The notes below the pieces were generated by a model, which ran no database searches, had not been told where the DNA came from, and saw nothing but the letters and a program-made list of their open reading frames with translations. A stretch of DNA of 64,000 bases, from positions 124,001 to 188,000 of the forward strand of contig NZ_WHNZ01000086.1 in the NCBI RefSeq assembly GCF_013141725.1, written 5' to 3'. Shown one piece after another: positions 35,356-45,266 of this stretch; within the stretch, counting starts at the first letter, position 1; each line of letters opens with the position of its first letter. Made by a program: the position numbers and the translations under genes. This stretch comes from Paenibacillus planticolens. Its GTDB lineage: Bacteria; Bacillota; Bacilli; Paenibacillales; NBRC-103111.

Positions 35356-36945
35356 ATGAAAATTAAAAAAATGTTGGCTGTACTACCGGTTTCGACACTA
35401 TTGATAAGTGCTTTGGCAGGATGTGGAAGCGAAGGTAATAAAGTAAGCCAATCGGCATCACCAGCAGCTTCAACTGCAGCTGCAACACCTTCAAGTCCTC
35501 CGGTTACGCTAACGGTTGAAGTATTTGACAGAGGCATACAGGGACAGCCAGATCTGAACAATAATACGTGGACTAGGTATATCAATGATAATTTTGGTAA
35601 ACAGAACAATGCGATTGTGAAATTTGTTGCGGTACCTAGATCTCAAGAAGTTGATAAGCTCAATATATTGATGGCAGCAGGTGAAGCACCCGATGTCTCA
35701 TTTACTTATGACAGCCCAACCGTATCCAGATACGCTAAAGTGAATGGTATTGTTCAATTGAATGATTTATTGGCTAAGCATGGCAAAGAATTAACGAATT
35801 ATTTGGGTAAGACCGTTCTTTCTTATGGACTGTTTGATGGAAAACAGATGGCAATTCCTGCCAAAAGAACTTCACTAGCATGGAATGGTATGTTTATTAG
35901 AAAGGATTGGCTCGATAAATTAGGGATGCCTGTTCCTACGACGAGGGATGAATTATATAATACTTTAATTGCATTCCGAGATAAAAATCCGGGAGGCGTG
36001 AGTGGCGTTATCCCTTGGGGATTAGCTGCAACTGGTTTGAATTATAACTATGGAAATTTAGGCGAATCTTTCTGGGGGAAACAGTCGGAGGAAGAATTTG
36101 TTACAGCTCCGTTCAGCTGGTTAAGACCTGGAAACAAGGATGCGCTGAAGTTTCTGAACAAGCTCTACAATGAAAAATTAATTAGCCCTGATTTCGCTTT
36201 AGACAAAACAGCCAAGCAAGCGGATGCTGATCTAACAAACGGAAAAATCGGATTCTTCAGTGCAAACTGGGATTATCCGTTAAGGCAAAATATCAGTCAG
36301 TCATTAAAAGCAAATGTGCCTACCGCAAACTTTGTACCCATTGACGTTTTCCAAAATTACGAAGGTAAATATAAGAAAATCGCATATAACGAAAATGGTG
36401 TCAATGTCATTATTCCGAAGTCCAGTAAAAATGCAGAGCTGGCTATTAAATATTTAAACTGGATGTCCGACCCGAAAAATTTATTCTTCCTTCAATATGG
36501 CCAAGAAGGAGTTAACCACAAGATGGTGAATGGGATTCCGCAGGTTATTAATCAAACAGGTGACAATATGCAGCCGAGTTATCTAAATCTTGACTATACA
36601 CTGGTTGTAAATGGTGTGGAGCTTGGCGACCCTCAGAAAAATATTAAGGCTTTAGCTGCATCGGCACCTGGATATGAAGATGTTGCAGAAAAATCATACA
36701 AAATCAATACGACGGATACGTACACCAGTTTCTTCTTTGATACGCCGAATGAGTCCAATATTAAGTTTGGCAAAACACTTGGGGATATGAACAAGCTTAT
36801 GACGGATAAACTGATTGTCTGTAAGCCTTCAGAATTTGATGCTTTGTATGATAAGTTGGTTGCAGAATACCTGGCAGCAGGCGGGCAGGCTGTTACGGAT
36901 GAAAATGTGAAAATCTACAAGGCAATGCAAGCAAATAAGAAGTAA
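35356..36945 (+). CDS. Extracellular sugar-binding lipoprotein of the ABC importer
   Basis: A 529-residue solute-binding protein of the large LipO/LplA type. A lipoprotein signal peptide with lipobox LAGC (Cys23) is followed by a Ser/Ala-rich linker and the two-lobed binding domain. It captures an oligosaccharide at the membrane surface for the two permeases upstream. Tryptophans in the middle (ISGVIPWG-type and SANWDYPLRQ stretches) fit a sugar-stacking site. AGGAGAGG precedes the ATG. Confidence 0.9.
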   Translation: MKIKKMLAVLPVSTLLISALAGCGSEGNKVSQSASPAASTAAATPSSPPVTLTVEVFDRGIQGQPDLNNNTWTRYINDNFGKQNNAIVKFVAVPRSQEVDKLNILMAAGEAPDVSFTYDSPTVSRYAKVNGIVQLNDLLAKHGKELTNYLGKTVLSYGLFDGKQMAIPAKRTSLAWNGMFIRKDWLDKLGMPVPTTRDELYNTLIAFRDKNPGGVSGVIPWGLAATGLNYNYGNLGESFWGKQSEEEFVTAPFSWLRPGNKDALKFLNKLYNEKLISPDFALDKTAKQADADLTNGKIGFFSANWDYPLRQNISQSLKANVPTANFVPIDVFQNYEGKYKKIAYNENGVNVIIPKSSKNAELAIKYLNWMSDPKNLFFLQYGQEGVNHKMVNGIPQVINQTGDNMQPSYLNLDYTLVVNGVELGDPQKNIKALAASAPGYEDVAEKSYKINTTDTYTSFFFDTPNESNIKFGKTLGDMNKLMTDKLIVCKPSEFDALYDKLVAEYLAAGGQAVTDENVKIYKAMQANKK

Positions 36946-36954
36946 TTAAGCTTT

Positions 36955-36982
36955 AAACCTAGGCCCTAGCCTAGGTTTTTTG
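36955..36982 (+). terminator. Rho-independent terminator
   Basis: AAACCTAGG and CCTAGGTTT pair around CCCTAG, followed by a T-run. It ends the transporter operon of module A. Confidence 0.85.
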
Positions 36983-37034
36983 CAAAATTTAGAGTACTAT
37001 TATTTTGCAAAGATCAACAATCATGGAGGTACTT

Positions 37035-38471
37035 ATGTATCGTGTAATTATTGTAGATGATGAACCTTGGGCGATAAAAGGAATACGGAATGCCTTTAAC
37101 TGGCAGCAATACGGGTTCGAAATCATAGGTCAATTTACAAGTGCCCATAAGGCAATTGAGTTCATAGCCGAGGAATCTCCTGATCTCGTCTTTACAGATA
37201 TTAGAATGCCTGAAATTTCCGGCCTTGACCTTATGAAAATGACGAAAGAAATGGGATTGGATACTGACTTCGTCGTTGTAAGCGGTTTCGCCGAGTTTGC
37301 TTATGCGCAAGAGGCCTTACGATATGGTGCGCTGGATTATTGTCTCAAGCCCCTAGATATGGAGTTGACAGATCCCTTAATTGAAAAGCTGGCCTTACAT
37401 TTCTCCAAGAAGCGAAGCATTCGAAATAACCTTATTTTAGAGGCGCTTACCGCACCTGATAAAAGTGATTTAAAAAGTTTGACACCATTTTTTGATCGTA
37501 CATCGGACGATTGTTTGCGTGTCGTTATCGTGTATTCCGATCGTGAGAAAAAGGATGGTCATGCCATTAAGTTTGGCGAGATAGAGCATACCTTAGAAGT
37601 TGAATTTGGCTCAAGAAAGACGCTGTACATTCTCAAAAGTGATAAGAGATCAGAGTTGGATGTTCAACTGGATGCTTCAATTTTCACAGATTCGAATATA
37701 AAATCAATAGGGATTAGCTCCATTTCTACGAATTACGATCAAATGGCCAAGCTAATCAAGGAATCCGATCTTGCAGCTTCACAAACATTTTTGAATGAAG
37801 AAAAAGGGATATTTGAATATGAGCCAAAGCTTAGTTTGGTTAATCCGTTTATTGATGGCATTACTTCTAGTATGAAAGAGAAAAAGTTTGAAGACATGGA
37901 TGACATCATTCAGAAAATGATGCATTTCTTCTCCTTTCATCATTTAGGTATGGGAGAAGTCGTTTATTTATGGAATCAAGTGGTCAGCAGCTTGGTTGGC
38001 ATCTATTACGAAGAGTTGAGGGACATGGAGCTTGATTTCCTCAATTACTCTGAACTGAAAGAGCGATTTGAAAACTTTGAGTCCTTATGCAGCTTTTTAA
38101 ATGACATTTTCATATACTTAAAGCAACTAAACGACCAGTCCATCCATGAAAGCGATAAGAACGCTTATTTTACCCAGATGGTGAAATATATCGACAATCA
38201 TTATCAGGACGAGTTATATCTGAAGGATTTATCTGTCAAATTTCTGATCAACCAAGTGTACTGCTGCCAACTGTTCAAAAAAGTTTTGGGCAAAACGTTT
38301 TCGGGATATGTAACCGATTTGAGAATCAAAAAAGCTTGTGAGCTATTGAAAAGCACCGAGTTGTCCATTGAAGAAATTGCAACCAAAGTAGGCTATTTTG
38401 ATTATTATTATTTCAATAAAGTATTTAAGAAACATTGTGGGATAACGCCTACGAAATTCAGGAAGAGTTGA
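37035..38471 (+). CDS. YesN-type response regulator with AraC output domain
   Basis: A 478-residue protein with a receiver domain (VDDEP at 7-11, phospho-acceptor D55 in FTDIRMPEISG, KP switch in YCLKPLD), a long linker, and a C-terminal AraC HTH ending FKKHCGITPTKFRK. When phosphorylated by the kinase encoded next it should activate the adjacent importer promoter. ATG 37035 follows ATGGAGG; an upstream frame is open but has no ribosome site. Its stop is 15 bases before the kinase start. Confidence 0.92.
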   Translation: MYRVIIVDDEPWAIKGIRNAFNWQQYGFEIIGQFTSAHKAIEFIAEESPDLVFTDIRMPEISGLDLMKMTKEMGLDTDFVVVSGFAEFAYAQEALRYGALDYCLKPLDMELTDPLIEKLALHFSKKRSIRNNLILEALTAPDKSDLKSLTPFFDRTSDDCLRVVIVYSDREKKDGHAIKFGEIEHTLEVEFGSRKTLYILKSDKRSELDVQLDASIFTDSNIKSIGISSISTNYDQMAKLIKESDLAASQTFLNEEKGIFEYEPKLSLVNPFIDGITSSMKEKKFEDMDDIIQKMMHFFSFHHLGMGEVVYLWNQVVSSLVGIYYEELRDMELDFLNYSELKERFENFESLCSFLNDIFIYLKQLNDQSIHESDKNAYFTQMVKYIDNHYQDELYLKDLSVKFLINQVYCCQLFKKVLGKTFSGYVTDLRIKKACELLKSTELSIEEIATKVGYFDYYYFNKVFKKHCGITPTKFRKS

Positions 38472-38486
38472 CTGGAGTGGGGTAAT

Positions 38487-40289
38487 TTGCAGATTAGCAG
38501 ACTAAAACTGAAACATCAGATCTTACTGATTTTTTTATTTTCGATTTTCATATTTACCATCATGGAAGTCTATTCCTACTATAGCTTTTATAATTTAACC
38601 CAAAAGAGAGCTATCAATTATGGAAATACGATCATAGAACAAACTCGCCAAAAGATCGATTCCATTTTTAACGATATTAAAGTCAGTACAAACATAGCTG
38701 TTGATAATAAATGGGTACAGGAATTTACCATTGCAGATGATGATTATAAAAGGGGGTTTGAAATTGGCACTTATGTCATTGATCTCATAGAATATATGAG
38801 GTTCTTTAATTCTTATTTGAGTGGCATTGTCATTACTGATAATCAAGGAAGAAAAATTTCCAGTTTAGCGACTGCCAACGGTGATATTACGTTTTCAAAT
38901 CAGTATATTCATTTTATTAATTCATTTAATAATGAGAGTGAGACAGATGTTAAAGGGAAATTTACAAATTTATTAAAGGACGAAAAAACAGGAAATGCAT
39001 ATTTCTTTTATATAGCACCCATTATTGAGGCGATTGGCGGGGTTCAATTTTCTAAAAAGACAGGCTATTGTTCCGTCATCGTGAATATGGAAAAGATACA
39101 AGATCTTGTGGAAAACACAGAATTGACGCCTAACTCAGCTTTGTATATTCTTAACAGCCAGAATGAGGTCATTGCGTCAAATCATGCAAAATTGCATGGC
39201 AATTTATTCAAGGAAATTCTTTCGATAGATAGTCAAAGTTTAACGAATGGGGTAAAAACCAAAATCAATGGGGAAGATGTCATCGTACAAGCAAAAGGCT
39301 TAAGGCAGGCGGACGAGTGGCGGATCGTAAGTATGATACCGGTGCATGAGCTGACAACGGACATGAATGCGATTAAGAATATTAGCATTATTGCAGGAAT
39401 TGGTATCATTTTAAGTATGATGATTCTGGGGTACTTTTTCTTAAACAATCTGACTCGACCTGTGATGGGGCTTGTCTCAGATATGAAAAAAATCGGTAAT
39501 CGCGACAGGGGCTTTCGTGTGAAGGTGCGTTCAACCAATGAAGTTGGCGTTCTGGCCTATGATATCAATAGGATGATTGACAATATGGAAGAGATGACGA
39601 GTCATGTTATTAGTACCCAGGCAAGATTATATGAGGCGGAATTGAGCAAAAAACAGGCGGAGTTTTCTGCCTTACAAAGTCAAATCAACCCGCATTTCCT
39701 TTATAATACTTTAAATTGCATTAGTAGTATCGGTCTGGAATACGGCAGTAAGGAAATCGCGCAGATGACTTCAAGTATGTCAAAGATTTTTCGATATAGT
39801 ATTGAAAAAAGCGATCTCGTTTTGATAAGCGAAGAAATTCAATGTATTAAGGCATATCTCAATATTATTTCCATTCGATATGAAAACAAGTTCGCTTTGG
39901 AAGTTAAGGTTGATGACAAGCTATTAGGTATGAAAACACCTAAAATGATTTTGCAGCCCATTGTGGAAAATTCCGTCTATCATGGACTCGAAAGTATGGA
40001 CGCAGGAGGACAACTTTGTGTAAGCGGCAATATGGACGAGAATGGAGATATCTGTTTTCAAGTAGCGGATACGGGGAAAGGGATAGGACAAGATGAACTG
40101 GAACGCATGAAAGCGAAACTGCATATGGCCTATTCGGAGAGGGTGAAGAACAGTTTAGAAGGGAAAAGTATAGGGCTTTCCAATATTAATAATAGGATAA
40201 AGCTGCTGTTTGGAGAGGGTTACGGGGTAGAGATAGAGAGTCAACTTGGTATTGGAACGACAGTGATTGTTAAGATTCCATCTATGTGA
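38487..40289 (+). CDS. YesM-type sensor histidine kinase
   Basis: A 600-residue membrane kinase. Helix one lies at about 14-32 and an extracellular dCache-like sensor at about 35-285. Helix two is at about 290-312, followed by HAMP to about 370. The His_kinase domain carries the phospho-acceptor in SQINPHFLYNTLN, and the ATPase domain has VADTGKGIGQDEL and LSNINNRIKLLFG. It senses an extracellular cue, possibly through the lipoprotein, and phosphorylates the response regulator encoded before it. It starts with TTG, with GGAGTGGGG upstream. The order (regulator then kinase) is reversed relative to module B. Confidence 0.9.
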   Translation: MQISRLKLKHQILLIFLFSIFIFTIMEVYSYYSFYNLTQKRAINYGNTIIEQTRQKIDSIFNDIKVSTNIAVDNKWVQEFTIADDDYKRGFEIGTYVIDLIEYMRFFNSYLSGIVITDNQGRKISSLATANGDITFSNQYIHFINSFNNESETDVKGKFTNLLKDEKTGNAYFFYIAPIIEAIGGVQFSKKTGYCSVIVNMEKIQDLVENTELTPNSALYILNSQNEVIASNHAKLHGNLFKEILSIDSQSLTNGVKTKINGEDVIVQAKGLRQADEWRIVSMIPVHELTTDMNAIKNISIIAGIGIILSMMILGYFFLNNLTRPVMGLVSDMKKIGNRDRGFRVKVRSTNEVGVLAYDINRMIDNMEEMTSHVISTQARLYEAELSKKQAEFSALQSQINPHFLYNTLNCISSIGLEYGSKEIAQMTSSMSKIFRYSIEKSDLVLISEEIQCIKAYLNIISIRYENKFALEVKVDDKLLGMKTPKMILQPIVENSVYHGLESMDAGGQLCVSGNMDENGDICFQVADTGKGIGQDELERMKAKLHMAYSERVKNSLEGKSIGLSNINNRIKLLFGEGYGVEIESQLGIGTTVIVKIPSM

Positions 40290-40306
40290 AATGAAAAATA
40301 AAACAA

Positions 40307-40337
40307 ACAGAACCCGCCAAAGAGAAGCGGGTTCTGT
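40307..40337 (-). terminator. Terminator between convergent genes
   Basis: ACAGAACCCGC pairs with GCGGGTTCTGT. On the minus strand the stem is followed by TTTGTTTTATTTTTC, so it mainly serves the GH63-like gene. Confidence 0.8.
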
Positions 40338-40351
40338 TGCGTAAAAATCAT

Positions 40352-43054
40352 TTAACACGCTCGGATCCGCACAGCGACCTGCGGCATGCAATCGGTAATG
40401 CACATTTCTACACCACCACAATTGTTAATCGTCCAGTGCACGGTACACCCTGTTCCCTCAACTTCATAGTGTACGCCTTCTGCCATGTTGACCACGATGC
40501 TGAAGGCTTGTTCGGCTCTACTTGCATAGTGAAATTCCGCCTGATACGCCGTATAGCTTTCGTTAAAGGACTGCTGCAGCATCCAAACATTAAAACCAGT
40601 GGAAACTTTGCCAAGTTGGTAATAAGCAGCAAACCAATTGATGACCGGAGCTGACAAACCGCCGAAATGATGCCATCCTGCCCCTCGACCTGTTTGCACG
40701 ATAAAGTGCTCATAACAATTGTAGGTGGCCTCGGTCTCACGCTTCCACAAGTTTAAAGCGGTATCCGCGATGCGGAAAGCAAGATCGGAGTAACCCAAAT
40801 CGAGCATGGTTTTCCAGAAAAACCATTGATGCGGCATCCAAACTGCACCGTTCCAGTAGCCATCCGCCCGATAATAAGGTGCGCTTTGGTCAACGGTGGA
40901 TAGGCCGATTGATGTCCATAAACGTTTATCATCAAACAGCGCGGCAACTAGGCGATCCGCACGCGATTTGGTACAGATGCCGGCTACTAGCGGGTAAAGC
41001 CCATCCATTCCCATGTTGTAATTGGCCCCGGAACTGTGCCGGAGAAGGCCTTCTGGCTCACCCTGCTCGCTATGCACGATATAACCGTAATAACCGGCTT
41101 CTTCATCCCACGCATGCTTCTCCAAAGCATGACTCCATCGTTCTATATCCTGCTCGTATTCCCTTATGTCTTCCTGCCAATTGTCCGACATTGCGGCAGC
41201 CATTTTCAGGATTTTAGCAATACGAATGGCCTGGCTCGTTGTCACAATAGGGGCAACTGTTGCTTCCAGCGTTTGCTCGTGCACATATTTTTGCGGCGGA
41301 TAGTCGTCCCACCCCCCGGAATTATAGAAGTAATCCCATGTCTTAAGTAGTCCAGAGCGCAGCAGGCCAGTAGTAGACCCGTTAATTTTCCCGGCCAGGA
41401 ACAAGTAATATTGACGTAATCGCGGATAAAAATGATGCAAGAAGGCGAGGGACTGCCCTTGGTTCCACAGCTCAAGAAATACATAATGCTGCACGGGCAC
41501 CGGGCTGCCATGATGAATGAAGGCAGCCTGGCGGTCACCAGGTTCTGTCATATACGCGTTCAAGCAATCTATGGAGCGCCCTGCATCCAAATCGGAGAAC
41601 CCGAGTGCGATAAACCCTGAATCCCATGTATATAGGGAATCCCACCAGCGCCCTGGCGTACTGTGGCGAATATACCTGCGTTTGGTGTAGACAGGGAAGA
41701 CTGTATTGGTTAGCAGCGTAGCTCGCATAAGCTGCTGGCTAAATGCATAGGTGCCACCGACAGCATAGGAGGGAGGCGGAGTTAACTTCGCACGTTCAGC
41801 ATGATAAATGGCTTCGCATTTGTCGTAGTCTAGCGAAACCTCTGTTAGGGAGGCAAGCACTTCTTCGTACGTGCCAGAACAGACCATGCCATGAAGGATC
41901 TTCGATGAAGCTGGCACGACATGAATGGGACGCATGAACACATTCGTAAAGTGACCCTTACCATTACCCTGCAAGACGGCATCAACGTGATTATGCACCG
42001 TATGACGGGCATACCGATCCAGTTCGTCGTTTTTGTATTGTCGTATCTCGACATCGGGGTAGTTCCACAAAAGGCCGTAATGATACGGGCAATCTTTATA
42101 TCGAAGGATCAGGCTGCCAGGAACAGGCCCTTCCAGTATTTCAGGCTCGATGTGCCAGGGCCGGTCGACAAAGACAACCTCCTCGATAGCGTTGTGCTCG
42201 AGCAGGGTAAAGCCGTCCAGCACCAAGGGGCCGGAGCCGCAAGCAGATAAGGAGAGCGTGAAGTCTCCTGCTGCAAGCGCCCCGATCGGTAGATGGGCAA
42301 CCCTGAGGGAGTTGGAAGCCTCTACATTGAATCGGTATGTTTGATGTCCGATTTGAAGCTCAAGCTCCCCGCTTTTCTCCGTTTGGTAGCGCAGCAAAAA
42401 CACGCCGTTAGTTAAAGGCTCTGCGAGGTTTATCTCATAACGCAGCAAGTCCCCTTGGTCGGCACCGAAGTTGCCTCCTATTGCGGACCCCCCCGTAAAA
42501 TGCTGGCCTCGAATTTCACCCCTAAGAAAACCGTCATAGACCAAGCCTTCCGACGGTCGTGGGCGTGCGAAATTCAATTCGCTATAATCTAGCGCATCCA
42601 CCCACACAGCGCCCTCGGGTAGCTGCGCATCTGCACATACCTGCACATCGCCGTGCCCGAGAAGGCGAGGTGGCTGAAGCGAAGCCATCCAGTGCAGTAC
42701 CAAGTTTTGCGGATGCTCGGATTGGTTCACGAAGGATACTCGAATCAGACGGCACTGATCGGCGATACGGCCGAAGGAAATGTCGGTATAGACGCGATCT
42801 TTCCATTCAAGCTCATGGCGGTGGGAGAAGAAGCTGTAATCCGCCGTTGCCTCCCATGGATGATAGCCAGATTCCCACAGCACGCTGGGAATATCCATTT
42901 TCCTCCTGTAGAAGCCAGGCATTAAACTAAGATCAAAACGCAAGCCTCGCGCTTGATCGCTGATATGGGAGATACCCATGTATTGTTTGGTATAAGGTCC
43001 CCAAGCAGGCAGTCTAAGATCATGGTCATCGGGGAGTGTCTCGATCTCATGCAT
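40352..43054 (-). CDS. GH63/MGH1-like glycoside hydrolase, cytoplasmic
   Basis: A 900-residue protein. An N-terminal beta-sandwich region (about 1-420, including a carbohydrate-binding-like insert at about 195-285) is followed by an (alpha/alpha)6 barrel. The barrel carries GRWWDSLYTWDSGFIALGF, WDYFYNSGGWDDYPPQ, GYWNGAVWMPHQW and YNCYEHF-type motifs. They match MGH1/GH63 glucosidases, where Asp and Glu in the WDS and E-containing loops act as acid and base. It probably removes a sugar from the imported oligosaccharide; the linkage is unknown. No signal peptide. AAGGAGCG precedes the ATG. It diverges from an AraC gene 145 bases away, the same arrangement as the GtaA-like gene of module A. Confidence 0.82.
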   Translation of the reverse strand: MHEIETLPDDHDLRLPAWGPYTKQYMGISHISDQARGLRFDLSLMPGFYRRKMDIPSVLWESGYHPWEATADYSFFSHRHELEWKDRVYTDISFGRIADQCRLIRVSFVNQSEHPQNLVLHWMASLQPPRLLGHGDVQVCADAQLPEGAVWVDALDYSELNFARPRPSEGLVYDGFLRGEIRGQHFTGGSAIGGNFGADQGDLLRYEINLAEPLTNGVFLLRYQTEKSGELELQIGHQTYRFNVEASNSLRVAHLPIGALAAGDFTLSLSACGSGPLVLDGFTLLEHNAIEEVVFVDRPWHIEPEILEGPVPGSLILRYKDCPYHYGLLWNYPDVEIRQYKNDELDRYARHTVHNHVDAVLQGNGKGHFTNVFMRPIHVVPASSKILHGMVCSGTYEEVLASLTEVSLDYDKCEAIYHAERAKLTPPPSYAVGGTYAFSQQLMRATLLTNTVFPVYTKRRYIRHSTPGRWWDSLYTWDSGFIALGFSDLDAGRSIDCLNAYMTEPGDRQAAFIHHGSPVPVQHYVFLELWNQGQSLAFLHHFYPRLRQYYLFLAGKINGSTTGLLRSGLLKTWDYFYNSGGWDDYPPQKYVHEQTLEATVAPIVTTSQAIRIAKILKMAAAMSDNWQEDIREYEQDIERWSHALEKHAWDEEAGYYGYIVHSEQGEPEGLLRHSSGANYNMGMDGLYPLVAGICTKSRADRLVAALFDDKRLWTSIGLSTVDQSAPYYRADGYWNGAVWMPHQWFFWKTMLDLGYSDLAFRIADTALNLWKRETEATYNCYEHFIVQTGRGAGWHHFGGLSAPVINWFAAYYQLGKVSTGFNVWMLQQSFNESYTAYQAEFHYASRAEQAFSIVVNMAEGVHYEVEGTGCTVHWTINNCGGVEMCITDCMPQVAVRIRAC

Positions 43055-43199
43055 GGTCTATCGCTCCTTCGAAATGTAGGCTCTTCTCTTTATTTTAAAA
43101 GAGTACATACAAAAATGCCTCTTGATATAAGCTTTAATTATCTTGAAAACGGACATTCATGCTATGATGGGAATAACAATGAAGTGCAGGAGGATCCCC

Positions 43200-44093
43200 G
43201 TGCCCGTGAATCTGACAGCTTACGATAAAGAACATGTGGATTATGAAGATCCAAATTTCCGGATGAAAATATGGACCCTGCATCATCCTAGCCAACCATC
43301 CGCTCAATATGGGCCCTGGCACTATCATGAAGAGGTGGAGTTGATCGCTGTGCTGCAAGGTACCCTGACGATGGAAACAACACATCTCAGTTATCATCTG
43401 CAAGCCGGCAATGTGGTGATGCTCGGCTCCAATGAACTGCACAGATCCCATAAACATGGACATGACGATCTGCTGTATATCGTCTGCCATGTTGATATGG
43501 CAGCTTTTATGGATCCATCCTTACTTCCGTATTTCGCCGCATTTACCGGCCGCTCGGCCAATTTAACACAGTTCAATGAAACGATGTGCAAATATCCGGC
43601 AAGCATACAGGTCATTCACCAACTTATCCATCAGATGCTGCTCGATATGACGATACAACAGCGGGGCTACGAGCTCTCTATAAATGCTAGCTTGAAGAAG
43701 CTCATGTACACGTTAATTCAAATTGATGATGCCCACATCATAAAACCGATGGATCCACAGCTAGCGGAGAAATTGCGTCCTGCACTTGTCTATATCGAGC
43801 AACAGTTGGAAATTCCTCTCCAAATTGCCGATATAAGCAGCAAGCTGAACTATAATAGCAGCTATTTTGCCAAGCTGTTCAAAAAAGGAATGGGTATGAC
43901 GTTTACGTCCTACGTCCAGATGCGCCGAATGAAACGAGCAGAGCAGCTCTTGCTGACAGAGGCGTGGTCTGTCACTGAAATTAGCGGCAAAGTAGGGTTT
44001 ACCAGTCCAGCCCAGTTTTATCAATTATTCAAAAGGCATTTCGGCTGCTCGCCGAGGCAGTTTGTTGAGAAACGGACCCTCCCTAAACTTTAG
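43200..44093 (+). CDS. AraC-family regulator with cupin-like sensor
   Basis: A 297-residue protein with an N-terminal cupin (GPWHYHEEVELIAVLQG) holding the His cluster of AraC-binding domains and a C-terminal double HTH (IADISSKLNYNSSYFAKLFK and VTEISGKVGFTSPAQFYQLF). The GTG at 43200 is chosen because a perfect AGGAGG lies 6 bases upstream; ATG codons further up have no ribosome site. Divergent from the GH63-like gene and upstream of the module B permeases, both likely targets. Confidence 0.85.
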   Translation: MPVNLTAYDKEHVDYEDPNFRMKIWTLHHPSQPSAQYGPWHYHEEVELIAVLQGTLTMETTHLSYHLQAGNVVMLGSNELHRSHKHGHDDLLYIVCHVDMAAFMDPSLLPYFAAFTGRSANLTQFNETMCKYPASIQVIHQLIHQMLLDMTIQQRGYELSINASLKKLMYTLIQIDDAHIIKPMDPQLAEKLRPALVYIEQQLEIPLQIADISSKLNYNSSYFAKLFKKGMGMTFTSYVQMRRMKRAEQLLLTEAWSVTEISGKVGFTSPAQFYQLFKRHFGCSPRQFVEKRTLPKL

Positions 44094-44123
44094 TGAGGAG
44101 TGGCATTATTGAAGCAATAATTT

Positions 44124-44176
44124 ACGGACAAGTGAAAGCACCTAGAAACGGTGGCGCTCACTCTGTCCGTTTTTTT
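44124..44176 (+). terminator. Rho-independent terminator
   Basis: A long, slightly bulged hairpin (ACGGACA pairing with TGTCCGT at the base) followed by seven T. It ends the AraC gene. Confidence 0.8.
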
Positions 44177-44306
44177 CATGCCTATTGTATTGGAAATATC
44201 CAAGGCCCCACTTACTTAATATCTTATAAGAAATTCTTGAAATTACAGAAATTTATTCGATATTGGGATGCTATTATACAAATATAAATAAAGACGAGGT
44301 GATGAA

Positions 44307-45254
44307 ATGCAAGCGAAATTGGCAGCAGACGCCATTCCCCTCCCCCATAAGCGGAATTCATGGATAAGAACGATACAAAAGTATAAAGTGATGTATGCTC
44401 TTTTATTCCCCGCATTAGTTTACTTTGCCGTATTCAAATACATTCCTATGGCGGGAATCATTATTGCTTTTAAAAACTACAACCTGGCTTTGGGACTATG
44501 GGATAGCCCGTGGGTGGGATTGAAAAATTTTAAAGATTTTATTAACGGCGTTTATTTCTGGGACATCATGAGAAATACGATTATCATCTCGCTGTATAAG
44601 CTATTGTTCGGGTTCTCCGCACCCATCGTACTTGCTTTGCTGCTCAATGAAGTTTATACCCAATGGTTTAAGAAAATCGTACAAACGATCACTTATTTGC
44701 CCCATTTTCTGTCTTGGGTCATTGTTTACGGACTGATGGTGGCATTATTAGCCCCAGGAGATGGCCTTTTTAATATGATTTTGAAGGAAAATGGTGTTGG
44801 GCCGATCTCCTTTCTAACGGAACCCGCTTGGGGAAGACTGCTGATCATCTTATCTGAAATTTGGAAGGATATTGGCTGGGGAGCGATATTGTACCTTGCC
44901 GCATTAGCAGGCATCGATCCAAGCTTATATGAAGCGGCTCGGATTGATGGCGCTTCCAAGGGGAGACAGATATGGCATGTCACATTACCAGGCATTCGTG
45001 GAGTCATTATTCTGATGCTGATTCTTAAATTAAGCCATATTCTGGACGCTGGCTTTGACCAAATATTCATGTTTGCCAACAGCTTTAACCAGGAAAAGAT
45101 CGATATTATCGACACATGGGTTTACCGTGAAGGTTTGGAGCGTCTTAAGATTGGTTTGGCTACTGCTGTGGGATTGTTTAAAGCTGTCATCGGATTTATT
45201 TTAGTTTTGGCTGCGAACAAGCTCGCCAAAAAATTCGATGGGCAAATTTGGTGA
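44307..45254 (+). CDS. Carbohydrate ABC transporter permease, LplB type (module B)
   Basis: A 315-residue permease with six helices, the opening LLFPALVYFAVFKYIPMAGI and the EAA loop YEAARIDGASKGRQIWHVTLP. GAGGTG precedes the ATG. It is related to, but clearly diverged from, the module A permease at 33.4 kb, so the two importers are not a recent duplication and probably serve different sugars. The second permease follows after 12 bases. Confidence 0.92.
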   Translation: MQAKLAADAIPLPHKRNSWIRTIQKYKVMYALLFPALVYFAVFKYIPMAGIIIAFKNYNLALGLWDSPWVGLKNFKDFINGVYFWDIMRNTIIISLYKLLFGFSAPIVLALLLNEVYTQWFKKIVQTITYLPHFLSWVIVYGLMVALLAPGDGLFNMILKENGVGPISFLTEPAWGRLLIILSEIWKDIGWGAILYLAALAGIDPSLYEAARIDGASKGRQIWHVTLPGIRGVIILMLILKLSHILDAGFDQIFMFANSFNQEKIDIIDTWVYREGLERLKIGLATAVGLFKAVIGFILVLAANKLAKKFDGQIW

Positions 45255-45266
45255 GGTGGTTTTCGT

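Noticed and set aside
42559-42930. Plus-strand 123-codon frame inside the GH63-like gene
   Set aside because: Shadow of a conserved 900-residue glycosidase; no initiation signal.
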